Assembly: GCA_005786775.1 (NCBI GenBank)
Contig: SYDD01000102.1
Location: 1 to 16,169 of the forward strand
DNA from: Opitutaceae bacterium
Lineage (GTDB): Bacteria; Verrucomicrobiota; Verrucomicrobiia; Opitutales; Opitutaceae
Direction of reading: 5' to 3'
DNA: 16,169 bases
Within the stretch, counting starts at the first letter, position 1; each line of letters opens with the position of its first letter. Both the position numbers and the translations under genes were made by a program. Below the pieces are notes generated by a model. It saw only the letters and a program-made list of their open reading frames with translations. It ran no database searches and had not been told where the DNA came from. Below, one piece after another: positions 1-7,699 of the stretch.

Positions 1-2753
1 CGCGCCGCCAGCCCGTCGAGCGTCGGCCCGACCGTGCTGCCCTTGCCGGACAGGGCGTGGCACAGCACGCAGGCCGCCGGGTGCCGGTGGAAGAGCTCCG
101 CGCCGCGGGCGGCATCGCCGGGGCCGGCGACGGCTGTCTCCTCGATCGGGGTCAGCTCCATGAGACGCAGGTCGTCGAAGGCGGCCTCGCCGCGCGCCAC
201 GTGCAGCACGTTCACGCTCGCGTTGGCGCGCTCGCCGCTGTCGAACTCCAACTCCACCTCCGTCCAGCCGGTCTCCCGCCGCCGCACAGTTTCCGTCTCC
301 AGGCGGGCGCCGTGGACGTTGAAGCTCGCCTTGCCCCCGAAGACGGCGCCGGTGCGGATCCAGCCCGCGAGACGGTAGCGGGTTTGCGGGCGCAAAGACA
401 CGTCCGCGTGCAGGCTGGTGTCGGCGTCGGCGGTGGTGACCACGCGGACCCCGCGTCGGCCGGCGCGCGCGTCGGCGGGCTCCGCCGAGGAGCTCCACGC
501 GGCGTCGCGGTTGCCGGCGCGGGTGCCGTAATCGCGCCGCCGCCAGCCGGCGGGCAGGCCGTCCTCGCCCACCGCCTCGAACCCGGGGTTCGGCAGCAGG
601 TTGGGGCCCTCGCGGTGGGACGCGACGCCGTGGACCCGGCCGAGGATCCGGCCCGCCTCGCGCAGCCAGTCGTCGCGCTGGTGCGCGGGTTCGCGGAGGA
701 AGTTGGCCGTCACCGTCCGGATCGCCGGGGACGTCGGAAACTCGGCCAGTTTTACCGCGGCGGCGAGTCGGGTCAGCAGGTCTGGATCGCTGACCACGGC
801 GGAGCCGAAGAACAAAGCCAGCGCCGCCTCGTCGCGGCCGAGGGCACGGATGGCGTTGCGCCGCACCGTGGGCTCCGCGTGAGCAAGGGCCGCGCGGTGC
901 GTGTCAGCGTCGAGGGCGCCCAGCCCGTGGAGCGTCCAGAGCGCGTGGAGAGCCGGGAGGGGCGAAGACTGCGCGGCGACGCGGCGGAGCGCCGGTGCAG
1001 CTCCCTGGCGCCGGCCCTCCACCAGCAGGCGCTGCGCGGTGAGGCGCCAGAACGGGTTGGGATCGGCCAGCGCCTGCGTCAACTGCGCCTCGTCCGCGCC
1101 CTGCAGGGTGCGCCGCGGCGCGGGGGCGGGTCCATCCCAGACGATGCGGTAGATGCGCCCGCGGCGATGGTCGCGGAGCGGGTTTTCGTGGGCGCCGCCA
1201 ACGCCGGTCCGCGCCGCGTAGCCGCCGCGTTCCGGACTCGGGGTCGGGTTGTGCTGGATAATGTAGTTCTGCCAGTCCGCGAACCACACGGCACCGTCCG
1301 GGCCGACTTCGGCGAACACGGGGGACATCCATTCGTCGGTGCTGGCGACGAGGTTAAAGGCGTCGTCGGCTGCGTAGCCCGCGCCGTCGCGTCGGACGGA
1401 GAAGAGCGCGATGACCTTCATCGTGGGCTCGCAAACCATCGCCTTGCCTTGGAGGCGCGGAGGCAGCTGAGCGGAGTGGATGAAGGCGCTGCCGGCCGCG
1501 GCGGTGTAGCCGCCGAAGACGTCGACTTGGCGGAAATTCGGCGTGATGGGCCGGGCGCGGTCCTCGGTGTTGATCCGCCGGGCGGTCTGGGCCCGCATCC
1601 CGCGAGGAAGGATCGTCGCCGGGATGCCGCCGAAGAAGAGGGGCGCGTTGTTGGCGGTACCACCGAACTGGTCCCCGGCTTCGTTGCTGGAATGGCCCCA
1701 GGAGTTGTTTGTGAACTGGTGCAGGAATTCGAGCGCCGAGCCGTCGGCGCGGAACCGGAACGTGCCCTGCGCGAACTGCCGCTCCTCGCCGCTCACCACC
1801 CCGCGGAAACCGGAGTACCCGACGCAGCCGTAGAGCCAGTTGTCTACGCCGTAATGCAGGTTGTTCGCCTGCGCGTGGGTGTCGCCCACGCCCCAGCCGG
1901 TCATGATCTCGCGGCGTTCGTCCGCGCGGTCGTCGCCGTCGGTATCGCGGAGGAACAGGAACCGCGGGGGCTGGGCCACGACGATCCCGCCGCCGGTGAA
2001 GACGAACCCGGTCGGGATGTTGAGGTTCTCTGCGAAGACGGTGAATCGGTCCGCCCGGCCGTCGCCATCGGTGTCCTCGCAGATACGGATGCGGTCGTTG
2101 CCGCGGCCATCCGGGCGCACGTCGTGGGGATAATCCTGGGTCTCGGCAACCCAGAGGCGGCCGCGCTCGTCCCAAGCCAGGAAGATCGGCTTGGCGATGT
2201 CGGGCTCGGCGGCGAACAGCTCCACCCGCAGGTCCGGGGCCACCTGCATGCGCTCCCGGCTGCCCCGGGTCGTCAGGGGTAGCTGGAACGTCACGGGTTC
2301 CGCACGCTTCTCGTAATTAGCGATGGTCGGCCGCGTTTCCCGCGGCTCCGGTTCCCGCGCCGCGAGGAAGCGGCGCCACTCCGCCGCCCGCTCCGGCCCG
2401 ACCAAGCTCACCAGCCGCTCTCGCGCGCGGGCGGCGAAGCTCGGTGCGTCCGCGGTCCCCAGGCTCGCGGCATCGAGTCGGCGGGAAACCGGCACTCCCG
2501 CGAGGATGGGAAAGCGTTCGGCCGGCGCGTCGACGATGATGGCATCGAAGCGTCGGACGAAGTCGGGGGTAGCGTCGGCCGGCTCGGAAAGGTAATCAAA
2601 CCACAGGGCGTCCCGACCCAGCTCGCGCATCAGAAGCTGACAGCGCGTCCGGGGTTCCGCGGCCGGCGTGCCAAGGTAGAGCACGCGCAGCGGGGCGGCC
2701 GCGGCCGTCAGCGCGGTCAGGAGCAGGAGGGTCAGGAGCGGAAGGCGCATCAT
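1..2753 (-). CDS. PVC-type haem-binding CxxCH dehydrogenase, C-terminus cut by window edge
   Basis: The frame is open from an ATG at 2753 to the left edge, 917 codons visible with no stop. A signal peptide (about residues 1-20, Leu/Ala rich) is followed by a reduced ThuA-like stretch (RVLYLG near 22, FDAIIVDAP near 65). Residues about 169-540 match the PVC membrane-bound dehydrogenase propeller: LWVAETQDYPHDVRPDGRGN, two Asp-rich DTDGDGRADR-type motifs, GVGDTHAQANNLHYG, and WFADWQNYIIQHNPTPSPE. HEAT-like helices follow (about 545-700), then a CBM-like beta domain (NLLPNPGFE near 718 to about 867). A haem motif CVLCH lies at residues 895-899 (bases 71-57). Family knowledge: these Planctomycetes/Verrucomicrobia proteins resemble PQQ/sugar dehydrogenases and are thought to oxidise sugars or other alcohols in the periplasm, passing electrons to the haem; the substrate is unknown. 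The distal haem ligand and stop lie outside the window. No clear ribosome-binding site precedes the start; an adjacent ATG at 2750 is an alternative. Confidence 0.93.
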   Translation of the reverse strand, partial: MMRLPLLTLLLLTALTAAAAPLRVLYLGTPAAEPRTRCQLLMRELGRDALWFDYLSEPADATPDFVRRFDAIIVDAPAERFPILAGVPVSRRLDAASLGTADAPSFAARARERLVSLVGPERAAEWRRFLAAREPEPRETRPTIANYEKRAEPVTFQLPLTTRGSRERMQVAPDLRVELFAAEPDIAKPIFLAWDERGRLWVAETQDYPHDVRPDGRGNDRIRICEDTDGDGRADRFTVFAENLNIPTGFVFTGGGIVVAQPPRFLFLRDTDGDDRADERREIMTGWGVGDTHAQANNLHYGVDNWLYGCVGYSGFRGVVSGEERQFAQGTFRFRADGSALEFLHQFTNNSWGHSSNEAGDQFGGTANNAPLFFGGIPATILPRGMRAQTARRINTEDRARPITPNFRQVDVFGGYTAAAGSAFIHSAQLPPRLQGKAMVCEPTMKVIALFSVRRDGAGYAADDAFNLVASTDEWMSPVFAEVGPDGAVWFADWQNYIIQHNPTPSPERGGYAARTGVGGAHENPLRDHRRGRIYRIVWDGPAPAPRRTLQGADEAQLTQALADPNPFWRLTAQRLLVEGRRQGAAPALRRVAAQSSPLPALHALWTLHGLGALDADTHRAALAHAEPTVRRNAIRALGRDEAALALFFGSAVVSDPDLLTRLAAAVKLAEFPTSPAIRTVTANFLREPAHQRDDWLREAGRILGRVHGVASHREGPNLLPNPGFEAVGEDGLPAGWRRRDYGTRAGNRDAAWSSSAEPADARAGRRGVRVVTTADADTSLHADVSLRPQTRYRLAGWIRTGAVFGGKASFNVHGARLETETVRRRETGWTEVELEFDSGERANASVNVLHVARGEAAFDDLRLMELTPIEETAVAGPGDAARGAELFHRHPAACVLCHALSGKGSTVGPTLDGLAA

Positions 2754-2973
2754 CGGGGTGCGGGGAGCAGAGGCGTTTCCGCGCCGCGGGGAAAGCGGAG
2801 AATGGAGGGGTCGACGCCCTAGTGCGACCCAAGGGTTGGCCGGCACCATGGGCCGGGCGAAGTGTGGGGTCAAAACGGTGGCCACGCGGAGGGCGCAGCT
2901 GCGACTGTCCTCACGCTGGCGGATCCCCAGGCCGGAGCGGGCTTGCGTCGGCCGGGGCGGCGGGCAGGGTCGG

Positions 2974-3446
2974 GGAGGCTTTGGGGCCTGGTCGTCGCTC
3001 CGAGTTCTTTGATCCCAAGGCGCGGGTGATGCCGCGCCGGCCAGAAGTTCGGAGAGGAAAGTCCGGACACCGTAGGGCAGGATGCTGCGCCAGCCGCAAG
3101 GCGAGCGCAGGCGGCGCGCTTCAAGGCGCGTCGACGGATAGTGTCACAGAAAATAGGTAGCCAGGCGACGCGCCCTCGGGCGTGGCGCCTGGTGATAGTG
3201 AAAAGGTGGGGTAAGAGCCCACCGCGCCTCCGCGCGAGCGGGGCGGCACGAAAAACCCCTTCCGGTGCAAGGCAAAATAGGTGGCTGGGCGGCCCGTCCA
3301 ATAGCCACGGGTATGCTGCATCCGCGCTGTGTCCGCCTCGGCGGCCGCGGCGGGGACGGGCTGGCCGCAAGGCCAGCCCGAGAGAAATGACGACCGAAGC
3401 GCCTCCGGCGCGGAACAGAATCCGGCTTACCGGCCCCAAAGCCTCC
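2974..3446 (+). ncRNA. rnpB: RNase P RNA, bacterial type A
   Basis: This is the catalytic RNA that removes tRNA 5' leaders. The universal core is visible: GAGGAAAGTCCGGACACC at 3054-3071 (P4 5' side), CACAGAAAA near 3145, GGTAAGAGCCCACC near 3209, AAATGACGACC near 3385, and ACAGAATCCGGCTTACC at 3415-3431 (P4 3' side). I set the ends from helix P1: GGAGGCTTTGGGGCC (2974-2988) is the exact reverse complement of 3432-3446. P12 (CCAGGCG paired with CGCCTGG), P18 (a 9-bp stem with a GCAA tetraloop, 3359-3380) and P19 (GCGCC-tcc-GGCGC) can also be drawn. A GC-rich element at about 3325-3357 between L15 and P18 may be an extra helix. At about 473 nt it is longer than the usual 350-400 nt. A weak promoter (TTGCGT at 2943, CAGGGT at 2965) would place the start correctly. 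ATTTTTATT follows the 3' P1 arm. Confidence 0.96.
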
Positions 3447-3473
3447 ATTTTTATTCCCCATCACCTCCCGCGC

Positions 3474-4670
3474 ATGTCGTCCGCTTCCCTTCGTCTTGGG
3501 TTTTTACTCGCCGCCGCGCCGGCGGCCCTCGTGGCCGCCGCGCCCGACGAGACCCGCTTCCAGCGGTTCCAACGCCAGTCCCGCGAGGCCGAGCAACGGG
3601 GCCTCGCGGAACCCTTCCGCGGCATCACTGCTACCGGACGGCCCGAGGCGGGGCTTTTTCCTCGGCGTTCCACCGGCGTCTCGACCGAGCCCGTGCGTCG
3701 CGCCGCGGCGGACTTTCTCACCGCCCTCACCCCCGCGCAGCGGGATCGCACGCGCTTCCCGAGCGACGACCCAGAATGGCGGAAGTGGATGAATCAGCAT
3801 TTTTACGTCCGGCAGGGCGTATCCTTTGCTGAGATGGACGAAAGGCAGCGCGGGGCAGCCTTCGCGCTCCTGCGGGCCGCGCTGAGCGCTGAGGGGCTGC
3901 AGTTGTCGCGCGACATCATGCGGCTTAACCACACCCTTGGGGAACTCAATGGGGGCAACTTCACCGAGTACGGTGAGTGGCTTTACTGGATCACCGTGAT
4001 GGGCGAGCCGTCCCCGGATCGGCCGTGGGGCTGGCAGCTCGACGGTCATCACTTGATCATTAATTACTTCGTTCTGGGTGACCAGGTCGTGATGACCCCC
4101 GTCTTCGTGGGCTCGGAGCCGGTGGTCGCCGCGGGCGGAATTCACCGCGGCGTGGCCATTTTGCAGGCGGAGCAGGACGACGGGCTCGCTTTCCTGCGGT
4201 CCTTGTCTCCGGGGCAGCGATCCCGGGCCGTGCTGCGGTCGGAGAAGACCGGCAACGATAATCTCACCGAGGCGTTTAAGGACAATGTTGTGATCCCCTA
4301 TGCGGGCCTGCCTGGGACCGAGCTTACCGCGACCCAGCGGGGGGCGCTACTCGCGCTCGTCGCCCGTTACGTCGGCCAGCAGGCGCCGGGGCACGCGCGG
4401 GTGCGCTTGGCGGAGGTCGAGGCGCAGCTGGACCGGACCTACTTCGCTTGGGTCGGCGGGGCGGAGGACGGCGGGGTTTTCTACTACCGTATCCATAGTC
4501 CGGTGATTTTGATCGAATTCGATCACCAGCGCCCGGCCAACCTTCGCCACCTCGCCGCGGATCCGCAGCAGCCGAATCGCCAACACATCCACGTCGTCGT
4601 CCGCACGCCCAACGGAAACGACTATGGTCAGGACTTGCTCCGGCAGCACCTGGCGACGCACCCGCATTGA
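3474..4670 (+). CDS. Secreted DUF3500 family protein
   Basis: 398 residues from the ATG at 3474. The frame is open further upstream into rnpB, but only this start gives a clean signal peptide (LRLGFLLAAAPAALVAAAP), so the protein is probably exported. The mature part matches DUF3500: an N-terminal helical segment (DETRFQRFQRQSREAEQRG), then a core around residues 160-220 with YGEWLYWITVMGEPSPDRPW, GWQLDGHHLIINYFVLGDQV and MTPVFVGSEP. Near the C-terminus are IHVVVRTPNGNDYGQDLLRQ and a His-rich end. The biochemical role of DUF3500 is not known; these proteins are common in Planctomycetes and Verrucomicrobia. The gene begins 27 nt after the rnpB 3' end, so it needs read-through or a promoter inside rnpB. 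It converges with the PilX-like gene, with 29 nt between the stops. Confidence 0.92.
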   Translation: MSSASLRLGFLLAAAPAALVAAAPDETRFQRFQRQSREAEQRGLAEPFRGITATGRPEAGLFPRRSTGVSTEPVRRAAADFLTALTPAQRDRTRFPSDDPEWRKWMNQHFYVRQGVSFAEMDERQRGAAFALLRAALSAEGLQLSRDIMRLNHTLGELNGGNFTEYGEWLYWITVMGEPSPDRPWGWQLDGHHLIINYFVLGDQVVMTPVFVGSEPVVAAGGIHRGVAILQAEQDDGLAFLRSLSPGQRSRAVLRSEKTGNDNLTEAFKDNVVIPYAGLPGTELTATQRGALLALVARYVGQQAPGHARVRLAEVEAQLDRTYFAWVGGAEDGGVFYYRIHSPVILIEFDHQRPANLRHLAADPQQPNRQHIHVVVRTPNGNDYGQDLLRQHLATHPH

Positions 4671-4699
4671 GCCGGTCCGCGCTTCGGCCGGGCTGAGGC

Positions 4700-6115
4700 T
4701 CAGAGGTCGTCCAGATCGCCCTTGTAGGGCTCGCGTTCGTTCACCGTGGCGAGCTCGTTCCACGAGGTTAGACGGAAGGGGGCGGTGGTGGTGAGTTTGG
4801 CCAGCGACTCGTCCTGGTGAAATGCGATATTGCCGCTGAAGGTGATGTCGTTGGCGACGATCGAGCCGAGAATGTCGCGGTCGGTCGAGCCGCCACCGGC
4901 GATCGTCACGCTGGCGTTGGGTGCGTAGATGGCGCCGGAGAGGGCTGCGTTGCCGGCGATCGAGATCTGCTGCTTCGTCGCGGTGGCAGTGCTTTGCCCG
5001 TAGAGCTGGAAGTTGGCGGGATTGCCGGCCGTAGTCCCGGTGGAGCCCGCGTTAACGATGCCGTTGCCGGCGAGATTGACGTTACCGACCGTGTAGAGCG
5101 TCAGCTTCGCGCCGGGCGCTACGTTGATGCCGGCGCTGCCGGTGATGCTGAGCGTGGTGACGCCGGCGAGCCCGTCGAGGTACAGCTCCACGTTACCGTT
5201 GATGTTCAGCACGGTGGTGCCACTGAGGTTGAGGGTCGTCAGACGGTATTTGCCTGTGTTGCCGAGGTTGGCGATGGGCTGGCCGGCCATCGGGGTGTAG
5301 CGTTGGACGATCTTTTGCGAAAACCCGGCCTCGAAGTTGGCGAAGAAGTGGGTCGAGACCCGGTTCATGTCGATGAAGCCATTGGCGCTGCCGAAGGGCC
5401 CGATGGAACCCTGCGGGCCCACCTGCGGCGGGGCGCCGCCAGTGGCGGCGTGTCCCCAGATCCGCGCGTTCTGCACGGCGACCGAGTTTACGGCGACCGA
5501 GATGCTCCCGATCGAGGCCTGGTCCCGGGCCCACATGGAGCTGTAGGCTAAGATGCCGCCGGAGTCAGGCTGGGAGATCCAGCTATCGACGGTGGCGCTG
5601 GCCCCATTGAACCGGATGAATTCCCGGGCGACCAGCCCGTTGGCGAACTTGGTAGCGCGGCGGGTGCGGATCAGCACCCATTTCTCGGCGTTTGGGGCGC
5701 CGCTCCCGTCGGGCGGACGGACGATCCCTCGGGCGATGACCTCGGGGGAACTTTCCCCGGTGTAGTTGTAGACGTAGACGCGGATTTCGCCGCTGGCGGC
5801 GCCATCCACAGGGAGATTGGTCCATTTCCGCCAGGCCTCGCCGTTTTCGGTGCCCCAGCCCGCGTTGCTCCAGGAATAGGACGGGTCGGAAACGCGTCGG
5901 TTGAGCGAGTACATCGCCTCTTCGAGGCCGTTCTCTGCGAGGTTCATCGCGGCATTGGCCCAGAGCGCTCGCTGCGAGAGCTGGAGGCTGGTGCGCGAGA
6001 GGTTAATGTAGCTCACTAGGGAAACGGCGAGAATCGACGCCAGCATCATCCCGACCAGCAGCACTGAGCCGCGGCGCGCAGGGGAGGGGAGGCAAGGGCG
6101 GGAGAGCGGACGCAT
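4700..6115 (-). CDS. PilX-like pilus assembly protein with long beta-rich C-terminal region
   Basis: 471 residues from the ATG at 6115. The frame is open further upstream, but that extension overlaps the preceding gene and has no pilin-like sequence. The N-terminus, ARRGSVLLVGMMLASILAV at residues 14-32, is a single hydrophobic helix after a basic segment. It continues as an alpha-helical spine (SLVSYINLSRTSLQLSQRAL, then AAMNLAENGLEEAMYSLNRR), the usual pattern of PilX/GspK-like minor subunits. It lacks the Glu at +5 of classical prepilins. The remaining 350 or more residues are rich in Gly, Asn, Thr, Val and Ile with repeated short strands (LSITGSAGINVAPGAKLTLY, ISIAGNAALSGAIYAPNASV), suggesting a beta-solenoid or DUF7305-like fold. 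It is the last gene of the prepilin operon, 11 nt after its neighbour. A tip or priming role is inferred. Confidence 0.85.
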   Translation of the reverse strand: MRPLSRPCLPSPARRGSVLLVGMMLASILAVSLVSYINLSRTSLQLSQRALWANAAMNLAENGLEEAMYSLNRRVSDPSYSWSNAGWGTENGEAWRKWTNLPVDGAASGEIRVYVYNYTGESSPEVIARGIVRPPDGSGAPNAEKWVLIRTRRATKFANGLVAREFIRFNGASATVDSWISQPDSGGILAYSSMWARDQASIGSISVAVNSVAVQNARIWGHAATGGAPPQVGPQGSIGPFGSANGFIDMNRVSTHFFANFEAGFSQKIVQRYTPMAGQPIANLGNTGKYRLTTLNLSGTTVLNINGNVELYLDGLAGVTTLSITGSAGINVAPGAKLTLYTVGNVNLAGNGIVNAGSTGTTAGNPANFQLYGQSTATATKQQISIAGNAALSGAIYAPNASVTIAGGGSTDRDILGSIVANDITFSGNIAFHQDESLAKLTTTAPFRLTSWNELATVNEREPYKGDLDDL

Positions 6116-6126
6116 GGTCAGCGAGC

Positions 6127-6687
6127 TCAAGCGGTGACCCGCTTGTTCCGGAGGATATAGCGGGCGGAGAGCACCTTGTGGGTGGCGGTCGCGGTATCGC
6201 CGGGCGAGCGAGAGGACTGGAGCGAGATTTGTAGCTGCTTGGTCCAGGCGGCGGCTTTGGCGAGCGAAGTGGCACCACCGATCGAGGGCAGCTCCGCGCC
6301 GGTGATCGTGTAGCCTTTGAAGGCGAACTGGGTGATGCCGGTGATCAGCACCTTGGCCCCGGAGCTCTCGGTGCGAGTGAACGAGCCCACGGTGTGCGAG
6401 TAGGTGACCGGACGGGAGTCCACGATGAGCGTCACGGATTCCGCGCTGTTCCACGTGATCGCGCTGGCTTGGCGGGTGTCGCGGGCAAAAAGTTCGAGGG
6501 CGAAGCGGGCCTGACGCTCCATGTCGTTGTAGAGCTCGATGCGCAGGCCGGTGCGGGTGAGGAAGATGAACGTGGTGAGGATGGCCCCGAGCACGAGCCC
6601 GGAGAGCCCAAGCGCGATCAGGATCTCGGCGAGCGTAAAGCCCCGGCGGCGGTGGTCACGAGCGGGCCAGCGTGTAGAAGTAATCAT
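6127..6687 (-). CDS. Type IV prepilin-like protein, PilW/GspJ-like minor subunit
   Basis: 186 residues. A class III signal sequence is clear: basic leader HRRRG ending at residue 16, then FTLAE with Glu at +5 and a hydrophobic helix ILIALGLSGLVLGAILTTF. Family knowledge: prepilin peptidase cleaves after Gly16 and methylates Phe17 before the subunit enters a pilus or pseudopilus. The rest (NDMERQARFALELFARDTRQ, then beta strands) resembles PilW/GspJ, whose members usually have about 200 residues. The ATG at 6687 has a good ribosome-binding site, GAGGG at 6697-6693, 5 nt away. The start lies inside the upstream prepilin gene (32 nt overlap), which suggests translational coupling. Assignment to one minor-pilin class is not certain. 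Confidence 0.88.
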   Translation of the reverse strand: MITSTRWPARDHRRRGFTLAEILIALGLSGLVLGAILTTFIFLTRTGLRIELYNDMERQARFALELFARDTRQASAITWNSAESVTLIVDSRPVTYSHTVGSFTRTESSGAKVLITGITQFAFKGYTITGAELPSIGGATSLAKAAAWTKQLQISLQSSRSPGDTATATHKVLSARYILRNKRVTA

Positions 6688-7150
6688 ATATTCCCTCGCG
6701 GGCGTAGGTGGCGCGGAAGCTGCGCGTGTGCGGCTTGCCGTCGGTGGTGCTCCACTGGACGGTCACGGTGATGACGCGAATATCGTCGGGCCGAGCGGCG
6801 TCGGGGGCCACGGCCCGGGTGAGGGTAAAGCGCTCGGCGAGCGTGGAGTCCGATGTAAACGCGTTGCTGAGGGGCACTGCGGTCTCGGCCGGGAGCGCGA
6901 TGATGCTGCTCCAGCCCATCATCCGGAGGCGCTCGATCTCGCTCTGCAGGATCTGGGCCGCGAGCGTGTTGCCGCGGGCGAGATCAAGATGCCGCAGACC
7001 CCATTGAATCACCCCGATCGACGTGGTGATCGCGGCCGCGAGGATCGCGGTTGCGAGGGTGACTTCCACTAGGGTGAAACCACTCCGCCGCCTTCGCGCA
7101 AGGGGGCGGGGGGCAGCAGAGCAAGAGGGCTGGCGGGCGGGGGCGTGCAA
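6656..7150 (-). CDS. Type IV prepilin-like protein, PilV/GspI-like minor subunit
   Basis: 164 residues. The prepilin motif is SGFTLVEVTLA with Gly at residue 24, Phe25 at +1 and Glu29 at +5, preceded by RRRR and followed by a hydrophobic helix (ATAILAAAITTSIGVIQWGL). After the helix comes AAQILQSEIERLRMMGW and a beta-rich domain, as in PilV/GspI. The only conventional start codon before the motif is a TTG at 7150; upstream the frame is open for 22 codons without ATG or GTG, then meets TGA. A TTG start is therefore proposed, giving a 24-residue leader. It is the first gene of the minus-strand operon and overlaps the next prepilin gene by 32 nt. It diverges from rpsT, and the operon promoter should lie in 7151-7319. 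Confidence 0.85.
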   Translation of the reverse strand: MHAPARQPSCSAAPRPLARRRRSGFTLVEVTLATAILAAAITTSIGVIQWGLRHLDLARGNTLAAQILQSEIERLRMMGWSSIIALPAETAVPLSNAFTSDSTLAERFTLTRAVAPDAARPDDIRVITVTVQWSTTDGKPHTRSFRATYAREGIYDYFYTLARS

Positions 7151-7319
7151 GGCGAGCGGGGACGGAGAGGCGTAACCACAGGCCAGGCCAGTCTGCGGGT
7201 CCGGTCGCGGGCTTTTTCAGGGAATTTTAGCAGCCTGTTCGCCGTCCGCTTCCGACAATACCCTTGACTCTCCTGGCCAAGTTTGGGTTCGTGCTCCGCT
7301 TAACTCGCTAAGTCCGACC

Positions 7320-7580
7320 ATGGCCAATACCAAGTCTGCCATCAAAGCCGCCCGCAAAACCATCCGCCTAACCGACCGCAATCGGGGCGTGAAGACCCGG
7401 CTCAAGACCCTCCGCAAACAGCTCGACGAGCTGCTGGCGAAGAAGGACGCCGCCGCAGGCAAGTCGGCCGCTGCGGCCTACGTCTCCGCGATGGACAAGG
7501 CGGTGAAGTCGGGCGTCGTGCACAAGAACGCGGCCGCCCGGGGCAAGGCCCATGCAGCGAAAGCACTCGCGCTGAAGTAA
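7320..7580 (+). CDS. rpsT: 30S ribosomal protein bS20
   Basis: 86 residues, the normal length for bS20. The N-terminus MANTKSAIKAARKTIRLTDR is the family signature (N-x-x-S-A-x-K-x-x-R). A helical, Lys/Ala-rich body follows, with YVSAMDKAVKSGVVHKNAAARGKAHAAKA as the conserved C-terminal part (helix and basic tail). bS20 binds the 16S 5' domain and the base of h44 early in small-subunit assembly. No Shine-Dalgarno sequence is visible before the ATG. It is followed by a structured 119-nt spacer, a second tiny ribosomal gene and a shared terminator, so the two are probably co-transcribed. Confidence 0.97.
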   Translation: MANTKSAIKAARKTIRLTDRNRGVKTRLKTLRKQLDELLAKKDAAAGKSAAAAYVSAMDKAVKSGVVHKNAAARGKAHAAKALALK

Positions 7581-7599
7581 ACGACCGCGTCCGCCCCCG

Positions 7600-7661
7600 G
7601 GCGCCGACCCTCGCTGGTCGCCCCGACGGGAGAAAGGGCTTTACAGCCCCGCGGGCGCCCC
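7600..7661 (+). promoter_or_regulatory. Possible three-way-junction RNA element between rpsT and the bS22-like gene
   Basis: The spacer can fold into an outer stem GGGCGC (7600-7605) with GCGCCC (7656-7661). This encloses two perfect 5-bp hairpins: CGACC-ctcgct-GGTCG (7606-7621) and GGGCT-ttac-AGCCC (7637-7650). It is followed by an A7 run and a pyrimidine tract just before the next start codon. No U-tract follows, so it does not look like an intrinsic terminator. It could protect the rpsT 3' end or be an autoregulatory binding site; both are inference, and GC-rich DNA folds easily by chance. Confidence 0.35.
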
Positions 7662-7699
7662 GCACGGTCCAAAAAAACAGTCCTCCTCTCCTTTCCACA

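Noticed and set aside
57..2282. A 741-codon plus-strand open frame
   Set aside because: It is exactly codon-register antisense to the PVC dehydrogenase, has no recognisable domain, and is the usual shadow of a GC-rich gene.
2870..3464. Minus-strand open frames across rnpB
   Set aside because: They are antisense to a structured RNA and their products have no recognisable features.
3141..3473. N-terminal extension of the DUF3500 frame
   Set aside because: It lies within rnpB, is Arg-rich without a domain, and would bury a clean signal peptide that begins at 3474.
4671..4703. Possible bidirectional terminator between the convergent stops
   Set aside because: The GCCGG...CCGGGC stem is imperfect and there is no T-run on either strand.
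7224..7229. Minus-strand TAAAAT as -10 box for the prepilin operon
   Set aside because: The hexamer is good, but the matching -35 region (GAAGCG) is poor; TTGTCG is 23 nt away, too far.
7264..7292. Promoter for rpsT with TTGACT at 7264
   Set aside because: The -35 box is good, but no acceptable -10 lies 16-18 nt downstream (GTTCGT at best).
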